Part shown: positions 1-5,741 of the stretch, piece by piece
Position numbering within the stretch: the stretch's first letter is position 1
Layout: every line of letters starts with the position of its first letter
Source: CAYVTD01 sp964577665
Lineage (GTDB): Bacteria > Bacteroidota > Ignavibacteria > Kapaibacteriales > UBA2268
Length of the DNA: 5,741 nt
Assembly (NCBI GenBank): GCA_964577665.1
Contig: CAZOBD010000218.1
Coordinates: 1-5,741 of the forward strand
Reading direction: 5' to 3'
Program-made: the position numbers and the translations under genes
Notes under the pieces: model-generated
What the model was told of the DNA's origin: nothing
Database searches by the model: none
What the model saw: the letters and a program-made list of their open reading frames with translations, nothing else

Positions 1-26
1 CACAAAATCACAAAAAATAGTTGTTT

Positions 27-95
27 TTAGACTATAAGCGTGCAAGTTGGGTTAACTCTCAAATAATCATCACCTTGAGTGATTTCCTGAATCAT
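27..95 (-). CDS. Possible 22-residue ORF overlapping the pgeF stop (doubtful)
   Basis: A short minus-strand frame begins with an ATG (95-93) that overlaps the TGA of pgeF (94-92) as ATGA, the arrangement used for translational coupling. It reads MIQEITQGDDYLRVNPTCTLIV and ends with TAA at 29-27. It has no recognisable domain, signal peptide or membrane segment. The first twelve residues resemble those of the truncated ORF at the right edge of the window (shared M-I, T-Q-G, D-Y). This frame may therefore be the remnant of a duplicated gene start, or part of a dispersed repeat rather than a working gene. At 22 residues, chance occurrence is quite possible. No intrinsic terminator is visible downstream within the window. 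Confidence 0.2.
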   Translation of the reverse strand: MIQEITQGDDYLRVNPTCTLIV

Positions 96-105
96 GGTCG
101 TTTCA
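61..105 (-). repeat. Inverted 45-nt repeat, left copy
   Basis: The reverse complement of this segment matches 5667-5711 at 36 of 45 positions without gaps. Exact blocks include CACTCAAGG and ATGATTATTT, plus TGAAAC and CCATGAT near the ATG. It covers the last codons and stop of pgeF and the start of the 22-codon ORF. Confidence 0.6.
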
Positions 106-826
106 TCATGATAAATGCAGTCATTCTTCCTGCTTTTTCGCCTTCACGCCTGTAAGAGTGCAGGTTTTCATTTGAGATAGTGCAGTGCCGGGAAATTTCA
201 ATATTGCTCTCGGAAATACCGCTGTTCGTGAGCTGATTTTTGATTTCTTTCCTGTTATCAAAATAGTATTTCCCGTTTTCTGCTGTTAAAACCGAATTCG
301 GAAAGTACTCTTTAAATTCTCTGCCTGCTTCATATTTTTCTGCTGATGCGCAGGGGGTGATATAAACAAGGAGCTTTTCAGGCTCTGAACCGTAGTTTTC
401 CGACATTTTCCGAATCCCTTTTCCTGCTGTGTTCAGTTTCGTGCCGCGCCATCCCGAATGAAAAACGCCTATGGCGCTATTTTGAGTATCATATATAAGA
501 ACTCCCGCACAGTCGGCAAGTTTCACATTTAATGCAAGTCCGGCAAGATTTGTAATCATTCCGTCCGATTCATTATATCCTGTTGAAAAATCTATAATCT
601 GAATATCGTCTCCGTGAATCTGATGCTGGAACTTCATGGCGGATACTTTTACCTGTAAATATTCCGCAAGAAGTTTATGAGCTTTTTCAACTTCTGATTC
701 AGGAATAAAATCTGCTGCACTGAAGGACAGACCGAAAGGCGGATTAAGCGCTTTGTTTTTTGTTACAACACCTGCTTCTATTTTGTCCTTTGGAAATATT
801 TGTGGTTTGATAATATCTAAAGTCAT
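92..826 (-). CDS. pgeF: PgeF/YfiH family protein (DUF152, multicopper polyphenol oxidoreductase fold), peptidoglycan editing factor
   Basis: This 244-residue cytoplasmic protein has the full length usual for the YfiH/YlmD/LACC1 family and no signal peptide. The metal site is intact: His71 in the Q-I-H-G motif, Cys106 in A-D-C, and His123 in the F-H-S-G-W-R-G signature. Other family marks are D-G-M-I-T (88-92), the P-C-A-S...Y-E-A-G-R-E block (about 158-170) and the C-terminal H-S-Y-R-R-E-G...G-R-M segment (233-245 region, ending just before the stop). Family knowledge: E. coli YfiH (PgeF) helps keep wrong amino acids out of peptidoglycan precursors, while YfiH, YlmD and human LACC1 have been reported to act on purine nucleosides; older annotations say laccase. 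Which activity this protein has cannot be read from sequence. Small departures are the usual Pro after A-D-C-x, here Gly, and Thr for Gly before P-C. The ATG is the first in frame and has only a weak purine-rich stretch (GATGAAAG) just upstream. It lies 34 nt downstream of the large T9SS gene and is probably cotranscribed with it. The last codons (K-R-P) fall within a sequence repeated at the far end of the window. Confidence 0.93.
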   Translation of the reverse strand: MTLDIIKPQIFPKDKIEAGVVTKNKALNPPFGLSFSAADFIPESEVEKAHKLLAEYLQVKVSAMKFQHQIHGDDIQIIDFSTGYNESDGMITNLAGLALNVKLADCAGVLIYDTQNSAIGVFHSGWRGTKLNTAGKGIRKMSENYGSEPEKLLVYITPCASAEKYEAGREFKEYFPNSVLTAENGKYYFDNRKEIKNQLTNSGISESNIEISRHCTISNENLHSYRREGEKAGRMTAFIMMKRP

Positions 827-860
827 ACTTTCATCTTTTTGTAATGATTTTTCTAAATCT

Positions 861-3800
861 TTAATACTTTAGGAACTTATCAAAAAAGATTCTTCCCGGA
901 AAATCTATTAGAACATAATATACACCGGAGGAAAATGCGGAAATATCAATTTTCTCATGTTTGTTTATACTTCCGGCGTAAAGAGTTTTTCCGAAGATGT
1001 CAATGATTTTTATACTGCCAGACGGGAAACCGGCGGACTTAATTTTAATATTAATGTAGTCATTTGCAGGATTGGGAATAATGCTGATGCCGGTATTATC
1101 AAAATCAGCTTCGGCAATATCTGTTATGATAATATCAGACATCACAAAGCATCCGTTCAAATCTATAATTCCGACTTGCCATTGGGTAATTCCGCCAATA
1201 TCAATGACAATATAGTCGTTATTTTTCCCTTCGACTTTTGTTCCGTCCAAGTACCATTCATAAGCGACTGCTTCCGTTTTGCAGAAAAGTGTATCACCTC
1301 TTTTTACTATCTCAGGTTTTATTATTTCAGCTTCCTCGACTTTTATTTCTGCATCAGAACTGCATCCGGCTTCGTTAGAAACTGTTACATCGTAAATACC
1401 TTCTTTGAAAATTGTTATAGTTCTTGTAATCTCACCGGTTGACCACTGATAGCCTTCGTGGCTGCCTGCATCAAGCACTACGGAATCGTCGGGACATAGA
1501 ACTTCTTTTTCAGTAAACCTAATTTCTACTTCGGGAATGCCGAGAACTTTCACTTCGAATATTAATGAATCTATATCATCGGTTGCGGTTAATTCAAGGA
1601 ATAACTTTATAATGGAAGTTCCCTCCTCGGAAAACATTACCTGTACGGAATTTTCGCTGTCAGAACCTATTATTTCAGCATTTACGGCTTCCCAGCGATA
1701 TGAATATTCGCTGTTTTCTTCTGCCGTGTATGTTTTTTCGTTACCGATACATGCTTTGCTCTCTCCATGAATACTTATATCACCGAATTTGTAAATGTTA
1801 ATTTTCTTTCTGATAGTGTCTGTACAGCCTGTTTCAATGTTTTCTGCGGTTAAGGTTAAATAAGCATTCTCGGGATCGCTCCAAATGACTTTTATGAAGA
1901 ATCTTCCGTTATCGCCGAGAAGATTGCCGCCTTCTGCTTTCCATGTGTATAGAATACCGGGTTCATCGGGAGCCGAATACTCGTATTCCGAATCTTTCAG
2001 CACATTGAATTTTCCAGAAATTTCCACAGAGGGCAGGGGATTAATCTTGACGGTATGTTCGGCTGTATCGGCGCATCCTGTTGCAATATTTGATTTTATC
2101 ATTATTAATCTTCCTTCGCCCTGCCTTCCCCATAAAACATTAATCCGTGGAGAATCCGAATTTTCCTGAATGATACCGCCTTCAGCTTCCCAGCTTACCA
2201 GATAATCCGGATTTTCGCCGGTTGTGTAACTGAAAATTCTGTCTGAGCATACATCTTTTTCTCCTGAAAACTGCATTTCCGGCAGCGGATTTATGTTTAT
2301 CTCAACTTCGGCAGAATCCATACAGCCCGTGGCAGTGAACCTTTTTATCAGCTTAATTTTTCCTTTGCCGTGTTCTGTCCATTCTATGTATTTTTTTTCA
2401 CTGCCGTAGTCGCCCTCAATTTCGCCGCCTTCTATCTGCCACGTACATTCAGTGCCGTCTTCAAAAATAACTTCGTATGGAAGAATTGAGTTCAGACAAA
2501 CAATTCGTTCCCCTGCTATTTCAAGTTTCTGAGGAAGGGGATTGACGATAACCTGAAAATCATTCGTATCGCGGCATCCTGCGGCATTTTCTTTTACCAG
2601 GCGTAAAACTCCCGTGCCTGTCTTAAGCCAATTAACGTTTACTCCCGTTCCGGAGCTGTCGCCGGAAATTTCGCAGTTTTGTAAAGAAGTCCATTCAATT
2701 GAAGTGTTTGTTTCACTGCCGGTTACGTAATATTGTGAACTGCCTGCGCATACTTCATCCAGTCCGGATATGTTTACATTCGGAAGAGGATAAATGGTTA
2801 TGTCTTCGGAAAAAATAGTAATCGTTTCGGGATCGGTGCTTCTCAGGCGTATTCTATAGCGGGTATCCGGTTCGGTATCTTCGGGAATTAGTCCTGTAAC
2901 GGAACCCGAGCCGGTAGAAAACTGCGAGCCGATTTCTTCGGGATTATCAAAGCTGCCGAAGCGGTCTGAAAGTTCGATGATGAACTTGTTCCCGCTGTTA
3001 AAATCACTGCTGACCGAAAAGTCAATTTGAATTTCCGAGCCGACACAGTTTATTGCAGGCACATTCTGAAAAGTTACAACAGGTACGCTTGAAAGCTGAA
3101 CAGACCAGACGCCCCTGCCGTAAGTAGCGGCATAAAGCATCTTTGAGTTTTTATGAATTTCCATTTCGGGAACTTCTACATTAGGAAGCCCGCTGCCAAA
3201 TTCCTGCCAGTCATTATTCAGATTATCAATGTAAAAAACTCCAATATCTGTTCCGGCAAAAATTCTGTCGTTTGCTTCTTTTTGAAATACTAAACAGTTA
3301 GCAGCCACATTCGGAAGACTTCCCGAAATATTAGTCCAGTTTTCTCCGGCATCGGAAGAAGAATAGACTTTTTCACCGCCGGTAAAACCTGAAAATGAAG
3401 CCCATATTTTTTCTTCGTCTTCAGGGTGAGCGATAAGATAAGTCATGTATTTATTAGTGGGAAGTGTGCGTTCATTCCACGCTGCTCCGCCGTTTTTAGT
3501 CATACGGAGGGTTCTGCCGTCATAAGCATAAATGTAGTCAGGATTTTTTTCAGAGATATGCATGAAAGTTTGATTTCTGTTGGCGCCGAAATCAGAAATC
3601 TGCTGCCAGTTCTCTCCTCTGTCAGTAGATTTATAAATTTCCTTGTACCCTGAAAAAATAGTCTGAGCATTATTCGGATGAATTAAAAATGGCGTTATCC
3701 ATGAACCGTTATAGTCAACAGGTTTAATAGAACGGAAAGAATTTCCGCCGTTTGTGGAACGTTTCAGGAAGCCGTTTTGTGAAGTGGCATAGACGTAAGA

Positions 3801-5336
3801 ATCATCATTGTAATCAATGAAGCACTCCATTCCGTCGCCGCCGGACACGTCGAGCCACTCTCCGTCGTATAAATATTTTGTACCGTTGTCCTGACAGCCT
3901 GCTATCAGGCTGCCCTCATTAGGCTGAGAGACACCAAGCCTGTAAAACTGAGTTATGCCGAGATCATTTCCGAGCCACTGCCAGGATAATCCGTAATTAT
4001 TTGTCCTGTAAATGCCTCCGTCATTTCCTGCATATAATGTATTTGTACCGGGAACAAAATAAAGATAATGCTGGTCTGCATGAACCTCAGGAATGGATTG
4101 GTAATTATACCACATAGAGACTATCTGCCATGACTCGCCGCCGTTTGTTGAGCGCCAGTTGTTTATTCCGCCGCAAAAAATTAAATCGGGATTTGCATGA
4201 GATACTTCTATGCAAAGGTCATACCAGCCCTGACCGACATTGTCTCCTCCGTCGGAATTTCTGCCTAAAATATTCGGAGAGTCTGACATTGCAGTCCATA
4301 AATCACCGCCGTCAGTACTTCGGTAAAGTCCGTAAAAAGTAGAATTGGAAGCCGATACAAGTGCGTAAAGATAGTCGCTGTCTGCCGGAGTTACTCCGAG
4401 AGCTATTCGGTTGTAACCGTTTGCCGGAAAACCGTTGGAAAGTTCCGTCCAGTTTGCTCCCGAATCGGTTGTTTTGAAAACACCGCTGGAGTTCGTTGCC
4501 GCGTAAATGGTCTCATAATTTCGGGGTTTAAACTCCATATCTTTGAAATTACCCGATAAAACTCTGCTCCAGTCTTCTCCGGCATTTGTAGTTTTATAAA
4601 CTCCGGCGCTGGTGGCTGCAAAAAGCTGAGACGGATTCTGAGGATTCATCAGCAGACGGTATATTCTTCTGGTCTGGCTGACATTCCAGTTCAATCCGGT
4701 AGTATTCCATGACTCGCCGCCGTTTGTTGATTTCATTACCCCGGCGCTGTAGCAGCTCGCCGCAAAACCGTCGCCTGTGGCAATGTACATTGTGTTTGTA
4801 TTCAAAGGATTTATTGCAATATCGGTAACTCCTATGGAAGGCAGTTCATCGGTAACCAGATACCAGTTATTGCCTGCATCCGGTGATTTCCACAAGCCGC
4901 CGCTTGCTCCGCCTGCCCACAATATGTTTGAATTATTTGGATCAGTGATGATGCAGTTTACTCTGCCCAAACCGGAATAACCGCCTTTAGCCTCAACCGG
5001 ACCTAAAAAACTCCACTGAGCCATTGTTTTATCTTTGGGATTCTTTTCATCACGCTGCCTAAGCCTAACATTTTCATTATATAGATGCATTGGAACGGGG
5101 AAAACGCCTTCGGGATATACTCTTTGCTCCCAATACCACTCCCAGCGCTTGAACTGCTTCCATCCGCCGCGTTTTTCGGCATTTTCGGCAGTATCTGTAT
5201 AATCATAAAACGCTTTTTGGATTTCATAAAAATTTACTTCTCCGTTTGCAAAAAAGTTTTCCATCCAAGGCTGGGACAGGGTGGGAGAAACAGCAGCAAG
5301 CGCCGTAAAAATAAGAATCTTTATAAACTTTGACAT
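861..5336 (-). CDS. Large T9SS-secreted protein: Asp-box/VPS10-like beta-propeller, tandem PKD/Ig-like domains, type A C-terminal sorting domain
   Basis: The 1491-residue product is predicted to be exported and surface-bound or released. Residues 1-21 form a signal peptide (K-F-I-K, then a hydrophobic core, cleavage near T-L-S/Q). Residues 55-80 carry a Trp/Arg-rich block (G-W-K-Q-F-K-R-W-E-W-Y-W-E-Q-R) that I recall as common at the start of such proteins in Bacteroidota. A beta-propeller region follows (about 108-747) with eleven Asp-boxes of the BNR/sortilin type, plus a Q-D-N-G...G-G-D-G motif (482-502). An Ig/FN3-like domain (about 752-849, with L-S-D-R-F-G-S-F and Y-R-I-R-L-R-S-T) leads into five PKD-like units (850-1265). 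Two Ig-like modules (about 1267-1335 and 1336-1410) come before the T9SS type A sorting domain (1414-1491). No sialidase F-R-I-P motif or protease motif is visible, so a binding, adhesive or scaffold role is more likely than sialidase activity; the ligand is unknown. The start is set by the signal peptide directly after ATG. The leader TTAAATAAT has no Shine-Dalgarno, as is common in Bacteroidota. The gene is intact, with no frameshift, and is followed by pgeF. Confidence 0.93.
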   Translation of the reverse strand: MSKFIKILIFTALAAVSPTLSQPWMENFFANGEVNFYEIQKAFYDYTDTAENAEKRGGWKQFKRWEWYWEQRVYPEGVFPVPMHLYNENVRLRQRDEKNPKDKTMAQWSFLGPVEAKGGYSGLGRVNCIITDPNNSNILWAGGASGGLWKSPDAGNNWYLVTDELPSIGVTDIAINPLNTNTMYIATGDGFAASCYSAGVMKSTNGGESWNTTGLNWNVSQTRRIYRLLMNPQNPSQLFAATSAGVYKTTNAGEDWSRVLSGNFKDMEFKPRNYETIYAATNSSGVFKTTDSGANWTELSNGFPANGYNRIALGVTPADSDYLYALVSASNSTFYGLYRSTDGGDLWTAMSDSPNILGRNSDGGDNVGQGWYDLCIEVSHANPDLIFCGGINNWRSTNGGESWQIVSMWYNYQSIPEVHADQHYLYFVPGTNTLYAGNDGGIYRTNNYGLSWQWLGNDLGITQFYRLGVSQPNEGSLIAGCQDNGTKYLYDGEWLDVSGGDGMECFIDYNDDSYVYATSQNGFLKRSTNGGNSFRSIKPVDYNGSWITPFLIHPNNAQTIFSGYKEIYKSTDRGENWQQISDFGANRNQTFMHISEKNPDYIYAYDGRTLRMTKNGGAAWNERTLPTNKYMTYLIAHPEDEEKIWASFSGFTGGEKVYSSSDAGENWTNISGSLPNVAANCLVFQKEANDRIFAGTDIGVFYIDNLNNDWQEFGSGLPNVEVPEMEIHKNSKMLYAATYGRGVWSVQLSSVPVVTFQNVPAINCVGSEIQIDFSVSSDFNSGNKFIIELSDRFGSFDNPEEIGSQFSTGSGSVTGLIPEDTEPDTRYRIRLRSTDPETITIFSEDITIYPLPNVNISGLDEVCAGSSQYYVTGSETNTSIEWTSLQNCEISGDSSGTGVNVNWLKTGTGVLRLVKENAAGCRDTNDFQVIVNPLPQKLEIAGERIVCLNSILPYEVIFEDGTECTWQIEGGEIEGDYGSEKKYIEWTEHGKGKIKLIKRFTATGCMDSAEVEININPLPEMQFSGEKDVCSDRIFSYTTGENPDYLVSWEAEGGIIQENSDSPRINVLWGRQGEGRLIMIKSNIATGCADTAEHTVKINPLPSVEISGKFNVLKDSEYEYSAPDEPGILYTWKAEGGNLLGDNGRFFIKVIWSDPENAYLTLTAENIETGCTDTIRKKINIYKFGDISIHGESKACIGNEKTYTAEENSEYSYRWEAVNAEIIGSDSENSVQVMFSEEGTSIIKLFLELTATDDIDSLIFEVKVLGIPEVEIRFTEKEVLCPDDSVVLDAGSHEGYQWSTGEITRTITIFKEGIYDVTVSNEAGCSSDAEIKVEEAEIIKPEIVKRGDTLFCKTEAVAYEWYLDGTKVEGKNNDYIVIDIGGITQWQVGIIDLNGCFVMSDIIITDIAEADFDNTGISIIPNPANDYINIKIKSAGFPSGSIKIIDIFGKTLYAGSINKHEKIDISAFSSGVYYVLIDFPGRIFFDKFLKY
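864..1097 (-). other. T9SS type A C-terminal sorting domain of the large protein
   Basis: Residues 1414-1491 match the Por secretion system tail pattern: I-S-I-I-P-N-P-A-N-D-Y-I-N-I near the start, I-K-I-I-D-I-F-G-K-T in the middle, and I-D-I-S-A-F-S-S-G-V-Y-Y-V-L-I toward the end. In this family the domain directs cargo through the outer membrane translocon and is usually removed during export, sometimes with attachment to a surface lipopolysaccharide. The protein ends exactly at this domain (D-K-F-L-K-Y), as expected for true cargo. Confidence 0.92.
1542..2789 (-). repeat. Five tandem PKD/Ig-like units in the large protein (about 83 residues each)
   Basis: Five units start at residues 850, 933, 1017, 1100 and 1183, giving a period of 83-84 residues. 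The first four open with P-L-P; the fifth opens with K-F-G. The shared pattern is P-L-P...I-S-G...V-C, then Y, W-x-x-x-G-G, a V-x-W strand, G-x-G-x-L-x-L, and T-G-C-x-D-T before the next unit. The units are clearly diverged at the protein level, so this is an old duplication rather than a recent expansion. They probably form a stalk holding the N-terminal propeller away from the C-terminal anchor. Confidence 0.85.
4128..4151 (-). repeat. Exact 24-nt direct repeat, copy 1 (Asp-box at residues 396-403)
   Basis: The eight codons for S-T-N-G-G-E-S-W here are identical, third positions included, to those at 4707-4730 (residues 203-210). The match covers exactly the Asp-box codons, extending neither side. 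Most other Asp-boxes in the gene use different residues and codons. Confidence 0.85.
4707..4730 (-). repeat. Exact 24-nt direct repeat, copy 2 (Asp-box at residues 203-210)
   Basis: Partner of the copy at 4128-4151, 579 nt away in the same orientation and reading frame. Confidence 0.85.
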
Positions 5337-5541
5337 ATTATTTAATTTTATTTTAATAAATAATTCACTAATGTAAATATAAAAAAAAATGTTTTAAATT
5401 CATAATGAAGTTTAAAAAAAGAAAAAATTTTATATGTTTTTAGGATTATCCATTTCTCAAAATTGGTTAACAAATAGAGACATTCTTTCACCGAGTTGAG
5501 GTTAAAAAAATGATTATATCAGATTTCAAAGAATTCATAAA
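5337..5541. other. AT-rich intergenic leader upstream of the large T9SS gene
   Basis: These roughly 200 nt hold no credible gene on either strand. The part nearest the start codon (5337-5440) is almost entirely A and T, with A-tracts at about 5381-5389 and 5413-5427. No Shine-Dalgarno sequence precedes the ATG. Besides the promoter candidate at 5445-5473, the minus strand has TATATTTA (5381-5374), one base off the Bacteroidota -7 consensus TAnnTTTG, but I see no TTG at the matching -33 distance. No riboswitch-like or strongly structured leader is evident. Confidence 0.6.
5445..5473 (-). promoter_or_regulatory. Candidate sigma70-like promoter for the large T9SS gene and pgeF
   Basis: Read on the minus strand, TTGTTA (5473-5468) and GATAAT (5450-5445) are separated by exactly 17 nt. 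They match the classic -35 and -10 hexamers at 4 of 6 and 5 of 6 positions. Transcription would begin near 5438, leaving an A/T-rich leader of about 100 nt. In AT-rich DNA such matches arise by chance, and primary sigma factors in Bacteroidota often prefer a different -33/-7 pattern, so this is only a candidate. Confidence 0.35.
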
Positions 5542-5660
5542 TGTCATTCCGGCTGGAGAGAAGCGGAATGCCGGAATCTCGCCTATGGGGAACACACCGC
5601 TTAATCCCCTTTCAAGAAGGGACACAATTCGTGAGATTCCGCAACAAGTGCGGAATGACA
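5542..5660. repeat. 119-nt palindromic repeat element with TGTCATTCCG / CGGAATGACA ends (MITE- or REP-like)
   Basis: The element is bounded by perfect 10-nt inverted repeats (5542-5551 and 5651-5660), with a second inverted pair inside (CGGAATCTC at 5572-5580, GAGATTCCG at 5633-5641). Each arm can also fold alone: ATTCCGGC/GCCGGAAT (5546-5553 with 5570-5577, 16-nt loop) and ATTCCGCA/TGCGGAAT (5636-5643 with 5649-5656, 5-nt loop). A small CCCTT/AAGGG hairpin (5607-5611 with 5617-5621) sits in the centre. The ATTCCG/CGGAAT core occurs five times. From memory, repeats of the form TGTCATTCCG...CGGAATGACA are scattered through intergenic regions of many bacteria. I see no transposase and no clear target-site duplication. 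In RNA it could form hairpins, but neither arm is followed by a U-tract. Confidence 0.8.
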
Positions 5661-5666
5661 ATTATT

Positions 5667-5711
5667 TGAAACATCCATGATCTGGCAAAACACTCAAGGG
5701 AATGATTATTT
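5667..5711 (+). repeat. Inverted 45-nt repeat, right copy
   Basis: Partner of the copy at 61-105. It begins 7 nt after the palindromic element and covers the start of the truncated ORF at 5677. The similarity fades soon after 5711. Confidence 0.6.
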
Positions 5712-5741
5712 TGTTAGATTTGGCAAAATCGTAGAGAAAAA
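5677..5741 (+). CDS. Possible 5' end of a rightward ORF, cut by the window edge
   Basis: An ATG at 5677 opens a frame that stays open for the remaining 21 codons (MIWQNTQGNDYFVRFGKIVEK and on). I do not recognise a family from this fragment. No Shine-Dalgarno sequence precedes it. It would be divergent from the large T9SS gene, with the palindromic element between them. Its first twelve codons line up with the small ORF at 95-27 (shared M-I, T-Q-G, D-Y). An open run this short is weak evidence on its own. Confidence 0.3.
   Translation, partial: MIWQNTQGNDYFVRFGKIVEK

Larger units (their letters stand above)
3336..4886 (-). repeat. Asp-box (BNR) repeat array of the propeller region
   Basis: Eleven copies of S/T-x-D/N-x-G-x-x-W/F start at residues 151, 203, 249, 289, 340, 396, 445, 527, 570, 613 and 660. 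Spacing is 40-56 residues except for an 82-residue step after 445. That gap probably hides a degenerate blade around Y-L-Y-D-G-E-W (488-494). A further weak copy (D-N-L-N-N-D-W, 704-710) closes the series. Asp-boxes are structural turns between propeller strands and occur in sialidases, sortilins and many secreted proteins, so they do not by themselves indicate catalysis. Confidence 0.9.

Noticed and set aside
20..40. Terminator downstream of pgeF
   Set aside because: Only a weak A/T-only pairing (AAAAA with TTTTT) is present, too unstable to support a terminator call.
827..860. Separate promoter for pgeF in the gap after the T9SS gene
   Set aside because: The gap is 34 nt and no pair of promoter elements could be made out in it; sites inside the upstream coding sequence cannot be excluded.
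957..1442. 161-codon plus-strand open frame antisense to the T9SS gene
   Set aside because: It lies wholly inside the C-terminal coding region of the large gene, has no coherent domain, and its composition follows from the opposite-strand codons.
4403..4621. 72-codon minus-strand frame inside the propeller region
   Set aside because: It overlaps the large gene in another frame on the same strand; the main frame has continuous Asp-box homology there.
3336..4886. Sialidase or other glycoside hydrolase activity suggested by BNR repeats
   Set aside because: Asp-boxes are structural. No F-R-I-P arginine motif or sialidase catalytic Tyr/Glu arrangement could be recognised.
5085..5333. 82-codon plus-strand frame antisense to the signal peptide and Trp-rich region
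   Set aside because: The opposite strand encodes a clear signal peptide and conserved N-terminal block; this frame ends with the reverse of those codons and shows no family features.
5542..5660. CRISPR array or intrinsic terminator
   Set aside because: There are no regularly spaced direct repeats with unique spacers, and the hairpins are not followed by a run of T on either strand.

Overview
The window looks like chromosomal DNA from a member of the Bacteroidota/Ignavibacteriota (FCB) group. The main evidence is a very large secreted protein with a C-terminal type IX secretion (T9SS) sorting domain, Asp-box/VPS10-like propeller repeats and tandem PKD/Ig-like modules, an architecture typical of that group. 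Other hints are its A/T-rich leader without a Shine-Dalgarno sequence and the AT-rich intergenic DNA. I cannot name a genus.

Layout. Both certain genes lie on the minus strand and read right to left. A 4476-nt gene (861-5336) encodes a 1491-residue T9SS cargo protein. After a 34-nt gap comes pgeF (92-826), a complete YfiH/DUF152-type multicopper-oxidase-fold protein with its metal ligands intact. The two probably share a transcript, since there is no terminator or room for a convincing promoter between them. A 22-codon ORF (27-95) overlaps the pgeF stop by ATGA, but its coding status is doubtful. The right-hand 405 nt (5337-5741) are intergenic. They hold a plausible promoter for the minus-strand genes (5445-5473), a 119-nt palindromic repeat element with TGTCATTCCG ends (5542-5660), and the start of a rightward ORF (5677 onward) that runs off the window.

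How the parts relate. The large protein would cross the inner membrane by Sec and the outer membrane by T9SS, ending at the cell surface or outside the cell. PgeF is a soluble enzyme linked in other bacteria to peptidoglycan quality control and nucleoside metabolism. Nothing in the sequence ties the two proteins to one pathway, so their adjacency may be incidental.

The least explained signal is a 45-nt sequence near each end of the window, in inverted orientation (61-105 and 5667-5711, 36 of 45 positions identical). Each copy contains an ATG-led frame starting M-I-x-x-x-T-Q-G-x-D-Y. I did not find a clear new defence, mobile or regulatory system here.
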